The translations under genes and the position numbers were made by a program. Positions 25,210 through 37,981 of a stretch of 64,000 nucleotides of DNA are shown here, in pieces. How positions within the stretch are numbered: position 1 is the stretch's first letter; each line of letters begins with the position of its first letter. Under the pieces are notes generated by a model. That model was given only the letters and a program-made list of their open reading frames with translations, was not told the origin of the DNA and did no database searches. Source of the DNA: Ecdyonurus torrentis (lineage: Eukaryota; Arthropoda; Insecta; Ephemeroptera; Heptageniidae); the NCBI GenBank assembly GCA_949318235.1, contig OX439127.1, positions 35,572,656 through 35,636,655 of the forward strand, given 5' to 3'.

Positions 25210-25510
25210 GTAGGGGGGTCTTGTCTTACAGAATCAATTGATCTGGCTTCAACAGCCTGAAGGTATAGAGAGCTTCTCTATTGCTGTCTGTAACATAGCA
25301 TCCCCCATTGCGCCCTTTATTTCTATCCCACCTACACAACTAAACTCTCTCTCTCTCTCTTTTCTCTCTGGAGTAAAATCCCACTTAGTGCCTTTTCGCT
25401 TGAAGCACCACTCAGTCTTATTTCTCATGTGCTTACGTGGCCCAAGTGAGAATCACTCGCCGCAGCCAAGTCACTTTTCTTCATACGTCCATTTTACCCC
25501 TTAGCTATCT
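25207..25510. other. Unique G+C-elevated block after the GA domain
   Basis: Contains words such as CATCCCCCATTGCGCCC and an 88-codon frame (25238-25504, from a non-ATG start) with no recognisable domain. A CTTACAG acceptor-like site is at about 25225-25231, but no matching donor convinces. It may be regulatory DNA or an unrecognised exon. Confidence 0.2.
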
Positions 25511-26320
25511 TTAGATTACTCTGTCCGTATATATATAACAGACTTCATATACTTAAATTGGCTTAGGCATGTCTCGATCGATTAAATATTAGAAGGGAAA
25601 AGGGGATTAGCTCTGATTTTCTAATTTATAACTAACAACTAAATTTTTGTTGTACTTAAGGTATTAAAATTGTAAATATTTACAAAAGAAAGTATGTCAG
25701 ATATTTAGCTAGTCATTTAATGCTTCAATCTGAAAATAGGATATAACTAAATTTGTTATAACTAGAAGTTTATTTATTTATTATTATTTTTTTGAACTTC
25801 ATATAAATTTTGTGACCAATAAACCCACCAAGTATACTATAAATAAAATATTATGCGTAATAACTACCGTAATTTAAAAGCATTTTACAAATTTATAATT
25901 AAACTAGTTTAATAAGTAGTAGCTTTTTAAAATTAACACCCTGTCATGAAAATATACAAACAAAGAGCACGTTTTGAACTTCGTATAATTATCTTAAAAA
26001 TAATAATAATGTGTTTATTACAAGGAGAAGCATTGAGATTTTTTTTTTAAGTTTTCTTTAAGAGTCTTATTTAAAGTTTAATAATTAATTAGTAATAAAG
26101 TTATTAATTAACTTGTTCACATTGTTGTTATTACAACTAGATAGCAAAATTTATACATCAATTTTAAACAAAAAAACTTTATCAAACATTTTCAATATAA
26201 ATAAAATAAAATAAAAACTGTTGTATTTACAATAATATTCATAAGTTTTATTGTGTTTAATAATTCAAGTGTAAATAATATTTCAAAGTGTCAAGTGTTT
26301 CACCTGACCACTTTCTTTGG

Positions 26321-26322
<2 letters not shown>

Positions 26323-26366
<44 letters not shown>
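26323..26366 (+). repeat. (TC)n microsatellite
   Basis: About 44 bp of pure TC. Confidence 0.95.
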
Positions 26367-26367
<1 letters not shown>

Positions 26368-26518
26368 TTCTCATAGAGGCACAGCTCCTGTCATATAAAG
26401 GTTTAATACTCAAAGTTGTTTGCTTTTATAAGTTCAAAGTGAAAACCAAAACATCATCAATGAACTCAAGTGACTTATTCTCTGTTCATCAAAGTAATAT
26501 ACCTTCCTTACTGCACAG

Positions 26519-26522
<4 letters not shown>

Positions 26523-26574
<52 letters not shown>
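26523..26574 (+). repeat. (TA)n microsatellite
   Basis: About 52 bp, only about 150 bp after the TC array. Confidence 0.95.
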
Positions 26575-26577
<3 letters not shown>

Positions 26578-27856
26578 TTGCACAGTTAAAAATAAGGCTA
26601 CAAAAATTAGTAACAAGACTATGGACATACCATTCACGTACGTAATAAAAAAGTCGATCACATTTGCGTGAAAGGAATCAATCATAGTAAAATAATAAAA
26701 CAAATGCTATAAATATAGTAATGTATCATACTCTATATAATGATATATATAAATAAATATATACATATATAATTATGCTCATTTTTTTTTATTATATGCG
26801 AAAAAAATAATAAATAAGCGTTATATGTATTCTAAATATTGTCAAAAAATATCCCAATCGTCTTATAAATATGAATTACACACATCATTAAAAAATTATA
26901 TATCTTTAAAGTATTTATAGTCTTTAAAGAGATGATTGCATGTATAATATTATTGTGAAATATATATATAGACTTAAAAAAATTCTTTAAATAGGTAAAG
27001 ATGAAATGAATTCTACACTCAATTATTCAATATTGTACAGAAAAAAAGGGATATTTTGAAGATAAAAACAATATTTTATTTTAAATGAATAAAAAAAAAA
27101 TCGTATGTTTTTTATTAAAAAAAAAAGAGAAAGTTTTGCTATTCAAAATTTATGAAACAGTAAGTATTTTAGTTTTCATATATAAATTTTAAAGCTGTAT
27201 TTGTCTTTTGTAGAGCTTTTTCTTCTCTCTTTTGTATAGTGAACTACATAAGAGCTTCATATATGTTTGTGGACGCAATAGACGTAGCTATATATTAAAT
27301 TATGTAGTTGTAACATTCAGAGAATATATATTTAAAAACAAACTATATTATAACAAGCTTTCTAGTATTAAAAACAATTTTATAGCAATATTCAAGTATA
27401 TAATATGGTTAGCATTTTTTTTATAACATTGTATGTAAAAAGGATTCTTAAAAATCGATCAAATAACGCCGCAACAATATTATTCTTGAAAATAACACAT
27501 TATACTTATACCAAATTTAAAGAACATCTTTAACAACTTTTATTTTACTTTTTTTATTTATTATTTAATATTATATAGTATAAAGTTATTGTTTAATCCT
27601 ATGTTATCTGAATTTATTTACATATCAAAGCTTTTCTACTTTTATAGTCATTAGAAATGCAATCAACACCATGAAGGGTTTGTACTAAAAATACAATATG
27701 TCTTCATAATTGAATTTGATTTTCTTCGTCTTTTAGTCACAAGATGAACGCGTGTATTGATGCTTTTATTTGTCACGTTTATTATTATTATCTTTTATTT
27801 ATTACTTGGTATTAATGTAAAATTAATGAAGAAATTATAAAAAATTTTAAGTGCTT

Positions 27857-27857
<1 letters not shown>

Positions 27858-27889
<32 letters not shown>
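27858..27889 (+). repeat. Poly(A) tract, 32 A
   Basis: An uninterrupted A run in unique A+T-rich DNA. Confidence 0.9.
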
Positions 27890-27891
<2 letters not shown>

Positions 27892-28150
27892 ATACTAAAC
27901 CTTGAAATATGAGATGCAAGCAAATTAAAAATGGATAAAAATTTCAACTATACGAAAATTAAATGTCTTACTCTATTAGAATAGAAATGTGCACGTAAAG
28001 TGAATCTATATTGAATGAAAATGGCTGTGTACTATTATCTGTTTATATATATACAAACACACACACACTCACACACACATGCTTTGCTTTTAATACAAAA
28101 ATAATTTACAAATAAGTACAAAATGTTAAAAGTATAAATCTAATATAGTA

Positions 28151-28154
<4 letters not shown>

Positions 28155-28232
<78 letters not shown>
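28155..28232 (+). repeat. (GA)n microsatellite
   Basis: About 78 bp of GA. A short (CT)n lies 28 bp beyond it (28261-28277), so the two can pair as an inverted repeat. Confidence 0.95.
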
Positions 28233-28237
<5 letters not shown>

Positions 28238-28791
28238 GGTTCATTTAAACATTTAAAAGTTCTCTCTCTCTCTCTCTACATTTCATGTAAAATAAAACAT
28301 ATGAAACATATGTTTATTTGATAATGTTTTTCCCATGAACTTCTATATTGAAAAATAATAATATAATTAAGAAATTGAAATAGTCTTACTCTCTATTTTG
28401 CCATTGATATTTGTAAATAGATATTATATACAAAATTTGTTTTTATATGTGTGATGTGTAATTGTTTTTACTACATTTTTATTTTTGTTTTTAAATAAAA
28501 TAGAAATTCGTGATATATATACAAAAAATTGTTTGTTTCTTTCATTTTAACTGACTTAAAAATAATCACATATAATTATATAACATTTAAAGTAAGACTT
28601 ACAGTGACGTAATAACCATTTGCAATTGATTTCCATGTTATTTAAACATGAAGTCTTACTATGTTTGGTTTTGTTGCTGTAAACCTCGCATTAGTAACAA
28701 ACAACGTAGCATATTAAGTAAATAATTGATTAAAACAATCCGTATTATTGTATTTTGATGTTGGTTTTAAGTAACAATGTTTGTGTCCCAG

Positions 28792-28867
28792 GAGGAAAAA
28801 ATTCACATCACCCAGTACGTGCCTACCTCAGTATCCTGCAGCTTATGCAACCGGTCGGACATTCTTG
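28792..28867 (+). other. Candidate internal exon, 76 bp
   Basis: The segment is preceded by TTTGTGTCCCAG, a fair acceptor, and followed by GTAAGTAAG, a near-consensus donor after CTTG. It is clearly richer in G+C than the DNA on both sides, with no simple repeats, and all three forward frames are open across it. The frames give EEKIHITQYVPTSVSCSLCN, or RKKFTSPSTCLPQYPAAYAT, or GKNSHHPVRAYLSILQLMQP. I recognise none of them. No companion exon was identified nearby, so coding status and gene identity remain unknown. A chance pairing of splice-like sites is possible. Confidence 0.28.
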
Positions 28868-28920
28868 GTAAGTAAGCCTCTTAACGTAGCATGCTCATTT
28901 AATCTTTTTATTTACCCTAT

Positions 28921-28922
<2 letters not shown>

Positions 28923-28994
<72 letters not shown>

Positions 28995-29010
28995 TATATA
29001 TAATATATAT
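28923..29010 (+). repeat. (TA)n array with ATAATATA breaks
   Basis: About 63 bp of pure TA followed by shorter TA blocks. It starts 55 bp after the candidate exon's donor site. Confidence 0.95.
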
Positions 29011-29234
29011 ACAGTATAATATATAATAAATCTACGCATATTTATCATTGAGAGCGCGGATTTTTTGTAGGTGAAATTGATACGTCGTTCTTGCTTATCT
29101 ACCTTAATGGGTTCTATATTGACAAATGAATAATTACTGTGGACAAAAATCTTAAGAAAAAATATTTTTTATTATTATTAAAACTCATACTGTGTAACGG
29201 TTTGAAGAAAGTCTTGGACTATAGCCTAAAGTCT

Positions 29235-29261
29235 AAAAAAAAAAAAAAAAAAAAAAAAAAA
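29235..29261 (+). repeat. Poly(A) tract, 27 A
   Basis: An uninterrupted A run. Confidence 0.9.
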
Positions 29262-29446
29262 GTGAAGAAAATAAGGTAGATATGAAGCTCACTGTATATA
29301 AGAGCAAAGAATATAATGTCATGTCTCATATAGGCTTACAAATATGATGAAAGTGGTTCATGTTGACGAGATCGTTTGTATAAGCTTCATCATAACATTG
29401 CTGCAGTGTTCTGTATGATGAGGAAAAAAAAATGAAAGACATTCAG

Positions 29447-29448
<2 letters not shown>

Positions 29449-29510
<62 letters not shown>
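29449..29510 (+). repeat. (AG)n microsatellite
   Basis: About 60 bp with AAAG and ATAG interruptions near the right end. Confidence 0.95.
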
Positions 29511-29511
<1 letters not shown>

Positions 29512-30926
29512 TAGAGAAGAGTATTCAACCTTATATTGATGCGTTTTCTCCCCCTCTTGATCTTTCATGCTGTACACATACACACTTATTATATATGCCA
29601 ATGGTACTATATGTTCTTAAAAATATATACAACATACTTTGTATATATTATATGTATAAGAAATGATGTCTGATATCATATGATTTTTTTTTAATGTAAG
29701 TTTCATACCGTAGGATTATAAAGTGCGTGTAAAGTACATTTTAGAGAAGAAAAAGAGAGAAAGATATAGCAACAGTAAAAATTACATACATCCAGAGAGA
29801 AAGAGCATGTGAAGATGCTGCATACTTTAGGGTGAAATATAAGCACTTTTGCGGTTACTGAAAAAAAAAAATCGTGACGCGAACGTAGAGGGTGAGTCTG
29901 TGGTATGCAAGACTCGGGTCGATGGCACGAGAGTATTTTTTGATCGTACACAACACGTCTTTCTTATTTTGTTCTCTCTGTCTCTCTCTACAAAATTGAC
30001 AAAAAAGTATTTCCATAATACATTTTCTATCTATAACTCCTAATAAATAAACATTGTTATTGTTTATGTAACAAGCGACATTAAATATATATAAAATATA
30101 CAGTTTTAGCGCACAGTCCCACACCAAAAGAAGAAAAAAAAAAGTCATAAAAAATGTAATCATCAAACTTTATGTGGTAAAATTATGCTATAAAATTATA
30201 ATGTTTTTATATATAAGCACTAAAATGCAATACACTTGAAGTAATATGAATGTCGTTCCAAAATAATAATAATAATTCATTTTTATGATCATTTTAATGA
30301 TATTAAAAGGATGAAATACAATATTAGATAACGAAAATAAGAAATTTTAATAATGCATATTAAAATGCAATGTATTTTCTAATTTAATTTTTAATGATGT
30401 TGTTGCATTGTTAATAATAATGAAAGTATAAATTTATTATTAGAATATCGAAATTTATATCCAAATCATTTAAAAATAATAATAACTATGTTTTCGTATT
30501 TAAGTGCAGAGTAAGATAATAAAAATAGCGGTTATGGAAAGGGAAATTTTCGATCAAATATTGTTATTTTCTAGTAAGGTAGATTTTTTTTTTTTTTTTT
30601 TTTTTTTATACATTAAATTTTTTATTGTATCTAAATTTTTTATGAAGTTAGGTATTTTTATAATATTCACTACGTAATATTATTAGATACAAAATAAAAT
30701 TAAAAATATGTATTATAAGAATAAACCCGTATTGACGAAAATGTGATACAATTAAAATAAGGGAATGTAATTAAACCCGTCGGTTTTTGAGCATGTTTTA
30801 CTTAAACTTCGGGTCAACCACTAGTGACCTCAGACGGAAATTGAGTATAACAAAGTTATTACTTAAAACAAAATGAAAATAGTAAAATATAATTATATGA
30901 CCTTTTTAGAGCTATGTCATATTATT

Positions 30927-31134
<208 letters not shown>

Positions 31135-31888
31135 TTTGTCCAATTTAATATAAGAGTAGAGTAGTCCAAAAGGTTTGTCTATTTTGAGGAGTGTAAATAA
31201 CATGAAATGATGAAAGTCTTAGAGACCTGGAGGCAGTAATCTCAGATTGGATATTGGCGAGTAGAACGAAGGAAGGAAAGAGTAGAATGTGTTGTTGTTG
31301 TTTTTTTTGCTCATGTTCACTGTAAACTATAATATATATATAGAGAGAAGTCAACAAAGAACCCGCATCCCTTTTGACAACAATTCTATCCCTTTTGCAA
31401 GCGTCAAGAAGCATGAAATGCCGATGAAAATGTTAGTTATGTTCTTTCGTAATGAGATTTTGCAACTACCACTTTATAAATAAATAAAGAATTGTCCAAA
31501 CGCAAATAAATATAATAAAACAGATACAAAATAAAAGTTGTAGTAATAAATTTCTTTTGTAATAAATATTGTGTCGTCTTTTCAGTGACATATACAGTAC
31601 TTCAACTGTCAATAATATGTTATGTTAAGTTAGCCAAAGAAGTGTCCTCATATATTTTATTTAATATTTCTGGTGAAATATGTTGTTAATATATGTTAAG
31701 ATATTATTGATAAAATTTTAATGAATAATAATAAGAATACATCAATTGACTTAAAAAAAATCGGTGTTAGAGGTGAACTCAAGTGGGTGCTATTTCTTTG
31801 TGAGATAAGCAGGTGTGTTTGACATGATGTTGAGCGTAAGGTCCATTCGTGTGGGCAACGGCAAGTGCACTCTACATTTTGAGTTGAC

Positions 31889-31936
<48 letters not shown>
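31889..31936 (+). repeat. (GA)n inside the promoter-like island
   Basis: A 48 bp GA tract with one TA break, the only microsatellite in the G+C-rich island. GA tracts can bind GAGA-type factors in insects. Confidence 0.93.
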
Positions 31937-31939
<3 letters not shown>

Positions 31940-32168
31940 TGACTTGGCGGCGGCGTGAGAGTCGGTAGCATCTAACACGCAGGCCCCACCGAGGTCTCTC
32001 ACGGAGGAGCAAGCGTGGAGTTTTGTGGCCACTATTCAGTCAGGCCGGCAAGGCAGTGCGCGCTACTACTGGTATAACAACCCTATGCTTGCCTTGAATA
32101 CCGATCGATTAGAACACGAGTGAGCGGGACAAGTATAGCAAAACACCAAGTGTTGGCTCTTCCTCAAC

Positions 32169-32180
32169 TTATATAAAAGC
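32169..32180 (+). promoter_or_regulatory. TATA-box-like site TTATATAAAAGC
   Basis: This is a strong match to the eukaryotic TATA consensus, set in a G+C-rich context (CpGs follow at 32181-32193), which makes it more notable than the many A+T-rich look-alikes elsewhere. It may be an alternative start about 220 bp upstream of the other candidate. Confidence 0.28.
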
Positions 32181-32343
32181 GACGTCGTGGCGGCAACCCT
32201 TCTTATGCAATTTTTTTTTCTTAAGCGCGCACACGACTATACTGTGGCGTCATCGTGAAGTAGGGTGGTGGGTACATGATCGGGTGAAATCGCGGGTAAA
32301 GAGGGTGGTACCTTTTCTTCCTCCACTTTGATTCGTCTCTCTG

Positions 32344-32430
32344 ATTGGTCCAAACAACAAACACGTGGACGTAGAAAGGGTGTGTTGGGGTATATAGTTG
32401 CGAGTGTGACATATCACCTCAAAGTTTGTG
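32344..32430 (+). promoter_or_regulatory. Candidate core promoter
   Basis: An inverted CCAAT box (ATTGG, 32344-32348), a CACGTG E-box (32362-32367) and TATATAG (32391-32397) occur in conventional order. A transcription start would be expected about 25-30 bp after the TATA-like box, near 32421-32427. Downstream is a 6-codon upstream ORF (32477-32497) and then an ATG at 32527 that opens a 99-codon frame to 32826 with a CTCGTGATGG start context. That frame matches nothing known to me and its later part becomes low-complexity, so only its first codons could plausibly be coding. Confidence 0.3.
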
Positions 32431-32877
32431 TGAGTGACATTTTAGATCTTAACTTGCAGTCAAAGAGTAAACATCTATGAGTCATGTTTCTCTCTGAATC
32501 ACCATACTGGTCCAAGCCTCCTCGTGATGGTTACTGGGGAACACATAAGCGACTTGCAATCAACGTCATCAGTGATGGTAGGGACATTTAATATTATTAG
32601 CATGCAGTATTACATTAATCACTTTTGTTTTGTTGTTATAGATATAAAAATGCACGTTGTTTTTCCGCCTGTTCGAAAGTCACGTTGTTTTTATTACAGC
32701 CACAGATGTCACTTGCGTATTTTGTGGAATTTTGCCAGCTATAACTTACTGTCCCAAAACCATCTTAACTTGACTGGTTCCTCTCCTGTTTTTTTATATA
32801 TGTTTTTTTTTTACGATTTTAAATAATACCATTTATCTTAAGACAAATTATGTTCAACTTTCAGTTTTCCATAAATG

Positions 32878-32890
32878 AAAAAAAAAAAAG

Positions 32891-32926
<36 letters not shown>
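32878..32926 (+). repeat. Poly(A) tract, 49 bp with one G
   Basis: A long A run interrupted once at 32890, located about 50 bp after the end of the 32527-32826 open frame. Confidence 0.9.
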
Positions 32927-32927
<1 letters not shown>

Positions 32928-33390
32928 AATTAGATAAACATTTTGAGTTTTTTTGAATACTAAAAATATTTAGACTTTTAAGTGCCAAAATGTGATTACA
33001 AAGCTTTTATTTTTTATATATAATGTTTATTCCCCCAGCCTTCTACTTTGTTTCAAGTAGTTGGTAGTGAATGATGACAAAACTCTATCTCTTTCTCTTT
33101 CTCGTTGTGTCTTTGATGAACAGCAACGTGACTAGAGAACCGAAATAGAAAAAAAAAAATGTAAGGTCGTTATGGGTTAAATTTTGTACCCTTGTGTAGT
33201 AAATTGGTGTCTTTTTTTTTTTCCTTTTCTCAATCACTTGATCTCGACCTAAACATGATTCTGTTCAGAGTAGTGTTGAGGTGGTAAAGTGCTTGAGAGC
33301 TAAAAACATAAATGCATGTTTTCACATCCAAATTATTACGGAATAATAATTTACGGCGCGTAAATAATTTTCAAGCAAATATCTACAAAG

Positions 33391-33392
<2 letters not shown>

Positions 33393-33472
<80 letters not shown>
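33393..33472 (+). repeat. (AT)n microsatellite
   Basis: About 80 bp of pure AT. Confidence 0.95.
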
Positions 33473-33477
<5 letters not shown>

Positions 33478-34391
33478 TTAAAACTATTTTCCCCTCAACT
33501 TTTGTTAATTTGGTTGTAGTATAAAATTAGAAAATTATTTTATCCAATTGAGAAAAAAAATAGCTGAATACAAATATTGCCATAAAAAATATTTAAAAAA
33601 ATGTGCGAGAAATCCTGTTTGAACAGACGATAAAAAATTCAACTGCAATAATGAATTTTTTTTCTTTTGAGAGACGAAGTGATTTTAAACAAAGTTTTTG
33701 TGTATATAAAAAAAAAAAAAAAAAAAAAAAGATAGAAGTCGTGTTCAGCTTTTTTATATTATTTATCGTATTACATTGGATTTTTTTTATCAATTTGTAC
33801 TGCAAAGTACAAACTAATAAAAATGCTAATAAAAGAAAGCTAAATGAGCAATGTTTGACTTATATATTTAAATTTTGAAAAATGTACGGTTGTTGACATC
33901 CTTTCCTTTACCGTAATATTGGTATGAAGGACAAAACTGTTTTCTGAAAATATTTTAAGTTAAAAAAATAACTGAACAGCAAGAACTTTTATCGATTTAT
34001 TTTATTTCAATACTCAATGCGTACTTACATTTATTTTAAAATAATAAACTTGTTTAGAGAGAGAGAGAGAGAGAGAGAGAAATTGAAAATCATTTTCATG
34101 TGCCTTCTCTGTTCAAAATGCTAAATATATGAAAATTGTATCCATTATAAAGTGCTTAAAAATAATTCAAAAAAATATTTCGTAAATAAAACATCATGGA
34201 ATACCTAAAAAAAGAAAATACAGATAAAAAAAAATCCGTTCAACTGAAGAGTAACTGAGAACTGAATAATTCATAAAGTTGAATAAAAAATAATGTTATG
34301 TTAACAATAATTCAATAATAATATTCCACTCAACTACCGTTTTCAATAAAACTTCAATTTTTAGAAACGTCTCTTTACTCTCTCTCTCTCT

Positions 34392-34429
<38 letters not shown>

Positions 34430-35580
34430 CAATTGTTAGACAATTTACATATATTCTCCACTTTTTTATTCTTTTTTTAAGTAACAAAGATATTCGGGCA
34501 TGGTTCCAGTTGCATTATTAAAAAAAATGGTATTATACGGTACATTTCAAATAGCAATTTCAAATAAAAATAAATAAATTTATAATAACTTCATAGCATA
34601 AAAAAGTCGTTTACATTGTAGGACCAGCTATACAAAACCATTTATAAAAAATGAAATCAAATAAAGAGTTCAACTATTATATATTTTTATTTCTATGTAG
34701 AAAACGAAAAAACGTAAAATAATAATAATAATAATAAAATGATGTAAACTTTGCATTTAACATTATATATTTGAAGTAGTACATAACATTGTAAGAGATA
34801 AAAATTACATGAAAATATTGAAAAGTTTACGTAAAACTTGTAAGTATGTAGAATTTTGAAAAAAATAAGAATTCTCTCTTTTTTTTATTATTTAAAATGT
34901 TATATTAAATCTATTATAATTAGCAAATAAATAATAAAAAATTGATATAAAAAATAGCTAATTAATAATTACTTATATAAGTAAAATAGTAATAAAAAGC
35001 TAAAAAATAATTGATATAATTGAAATAAAAATTACTGTTTAATGCTAATTAGTAAAGAGTAAAAATAAAGCACTCAATAAAAAATAAGATAGTATAAATT
35101 TCTTTTCAAACTATACAATTTTTTTCCCCTAAGGTTGTAAGAGATTATTTAATGTGTAGAAAATTTTAACTGGATAAATATAAAATAACTAGGCAACTTA
35201 TAAAAGCGTGATAAATTATTATATATTTTATATTATTTCATTAAGAAACTATATACAAAAATATTCAGTATATATAATAACACATTTCCATTTTTTTTTC
35301 TTTATAGAGCAAGATAGCTATTATTATTTTTTATCCTTTTTTCTTCTCTCCGTCATGTCTTTTTAAATTTCAAAGTGTATGAGCAATAAGACAAGCATAA
35401 GAAAATAGTCCGCCTGCTTTGTATGGCGTCGTTTTGCTGTTTCTACTATTACAAATGGTTTTGTGCCGGCTGCTGGAATATAGTTAAAACCACTATTTTG
35501 CTGTTTTTTTTTCTTTTTGTCCCGTCGGAGAGCTTCCTTATGTTTTTCTATGATAAATGTTTGCTTGTGGCTGGAATGGC

Positions 35581-35692
<112 letters not shown>

Positions 35693-35939
35693 GCGACGAG
35701 TGGTGAGACAAGTATAGAGAAATACATAGATGAGAAGCAGCCAAGTTACTTTACTTTCGAGGTGCCTGCTTTTAGATGATATGCCACACAAAGTATACGC
35801 GTAAATAACAAAATAAAATATAAACTTTTTTGGGGGGAATATAAAAATACCATAACAAAAATAAATTTATTTATTAATATTTTCTCCAAAGTGCTATTAT
35901 TTACAATACGGAATTTCAAAGCTATTTTTGTTTTACATT

Positions 35940-36017
35940 ACTATTTTTGTTTTCTTTTCTTTTTCTTTCTTTTCTTCTTTCTTTCTTTTTCTTTTTCTTT
36001 TTCTTTTTTTTTTTTTT
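35940..36017 (+). repeat. Pyrimidine tract (TTTC/TTTTTC)n
   Basis: About 78 bp of irregular T and C, followed by an A run and AAG repeats at 36054-36089, so the two sides are purine/pyrimidine mirrored. Confidence 0.85.
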
Positions 36018-36496
36018 GCTATTCTACTCGTAGTTTTGCGCATTTAAGTTTCTAAAAAAAAAAAAAAAAAAAAAAAGAAGAAGAAGAAGCATATTTTTAC
36101 ATAAATCAGATACATGAAGTATTTAAAATATACAAAAACAGTTATGTATAAAAATGTATAAATAAAGGGTCATCTCTAATTAGTTTAATCAAGTATCCAG
36201 TGAATTAATCATTTTCTTGTTATACGTTAGTGTTCTAATTGTATGAGGTTTACAAAGACTAGATTTTCAAAGAGGGACTATAAATAATATAAAATATAGG
36301 AAAACCGTATTATGTAATATCTGAATACAGTATATTACGTTTAAATATATTATAGCTGTTATATTTCATAGAGATAAAACGATGTCAAATCTAATTTTTT
36401 ATTATGTATCGTCACTTTTTTTTGCTATACATTACTTACCAATATAATATTGTTTCACGTAATCAGAATATTTACAGATCCAAAATGTGGACCAGG

Positions 36497-36714
36497 TACA
36501 CGGATAAAAATAACTACGTAATAATTATGCTAGCCCATTTGCAGCACAATTTGTTCAATACAGCATAATTTATACTATACTGCATAATAACTATGTCACA
36601 TAGAATAATTATTATATTATACAGCATAATTATTTATGTTGTTCTAATGTAGTATTATTTATGCTATAATGACATAAATGCAGCATAAATTACGTAATCT
36701 TTTCTTTCCGTGTA
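36497..36714. mobile_element. MITE with ~34 bp inverted ends and TA borders
   Basis: The left end reads TACACGGATAAAAATAACTA and the right end is the complement of TACACGGAAAGAAAAGATTA. Both arms continue into ACGTAAT and AATTATGC-like sequence, so the inverted repeats span about 34 bp with a few mismatches. TA at each border suits the Tc1/mariner target. The interior is largely made of GCATAAT-like repeats. It is 218 bp long with no coding potential. A diverged fragment of the same family lies at 11101-11190. Confidence 0.65.
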
Positions 36715-36879
36715 GTAATTTTCTTATCTCTCTCTCTCTTTTAAATATATATAAAACTTTTTTCAATTGTAATTTATATTACCTTGATAAAGTATTGGCA
36801 AAATACCATTTCTGTATATTGAAAGCGGAAAAAAAAGTCCGAGTATATAACATAAATTTACGGGAGGGTACGGAATAAT

Positions 36880-37110
36880 CTGATGGTATTTTATTCATTG
36901 CATGTGTTACATGAATAATTTCTATATGATATATTGAGGATTGCCGGCGTGCCGCTAGCGTTAGCTTGCTCTCTGTGTAAAAATGTACGTAATAACGAGC
37001 TAACACATGCATGCAAGCAAAGCTCTTGGTCGTAAATCAAACACTGTGATGATGTTCATACAACCATTTCAACTTCAATATCTCCAAGCAACATGGCATT
37101 AGCTTGTTTG
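36880..37110. other. Unique G+C-elevated block
   Basis: Includes GATTGCCGGCGTGCCGCTAG and a GTTAGCT/AGCTAAC inverted repeat (about 36959 and 36998). No exon is evident. Confidence 0.2.
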
Positions 37111-37152
37111 AAAATAAGCAAAACAAAAAGGTAAATAAAATAATAAAAAAGT

Positions 37153-37165
37153 GGGGGGGGGGGGG
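37153..37165 (+). repeat. Poly(G) tract, 13 G
   Basis: A rare G run in A+T-rich DNA. Others lie at 53243-53255 (13 G) and 61308-61322 (15 G). Confidence 0.9.
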
Positions 37166-37884
37166 AGTGTGTGGAATATATTTATTTTATTTTATAAAAA
37201 AAAATGTAAACTTAAATTATGAAATACTTTTTAATTAAAAAGAATATACTTTTTTTTTTAATCGGATATAAAATAGACTTTTATGTACAAAGAATATTTT
37301 TTTATTTAACCAATCAGAATTTAGTTTTTATTTATTATTTTTTTTTTTTCATTGATATAATTATTGTCGCCTTAAGGAACTAATGTTGAATTGTTATTCT
37401 ACGTATATCTATAAAATAAATAAAATAAATGTAAAATAAAGTTGCATGGAATTACAGAGAAAATATTCGAATTTCAAACTTGTTGCAGTTTCTAATAATA
37501 AAATATAAGCTACACACGTTTTTATTGAACATTTAATTTGAAATTAAATTTTAATACGTTTTTGCTATATTAATTTTAATGTGGAATTCGTTGAATTTTC
37601 TATTTCAACATTTTTTGTTTATTTTGTTCTTTTCGAGTATTGTCATTATAATGATAATAAACATTTCATCTATTAAATTCTATTATTTTAAAGTAATTTA
37701 CATAAAAGACTGATTTTCACACTATTTATGTTATTTCAAGAAATAAATTGTTTATGTTTACTGAAATGTAATTAACAAATGATTTACATTGTGTTTTAAT
37801 CTGCAGGCAGGGAGACAGGCAAGATTTTAGTACTAAAAATTACGATAGACTAGTGAGGAGAAAAAAGAAGGACTGAGAGAGAAA

Positions 37885-37886
37885 GA

Positions 37887-37979
<93 letters not shown>
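37885..37979 (+). repeat. (GA)n microsatellite
   Basis: About 95 bp with an AAAG break near the left. A second, shorter GA block is at 38060-38083. Confidence 0.95.

Positions 37980-37981
<2 letters not shown>

Larger units (their letters stand above)
31780..32570. promoter_or_regulatory. G+C-rich promoter-like island
   Basis: About 800 bp in which G+C and CpG content rise well above the window background, by eye to about half in places such as 31937-32080. It contains a (GA)n block (31889-31936) of the kind bound by GAGA-type factors, two TATA-like sequences (32169 and 32391), an inverted CCAAT box, a CACGTG E-box and a GCGTCATCG CRE-like site near 32246. This is the best candidate regulatory region in the window. 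Direction appears to be plus from the motif order. No confirmed exon follows. Confidence 0.4.

Noticed and set aside
32527..32826. 99-codon frame after the promoter-like island
   Set aside because: Not called as a gene. It lacks a recognisable domain and ends in Phe/Tyr-rich low-complexity sequence. It is mentioned only as the first ATG frame of length downstream of the motifs.
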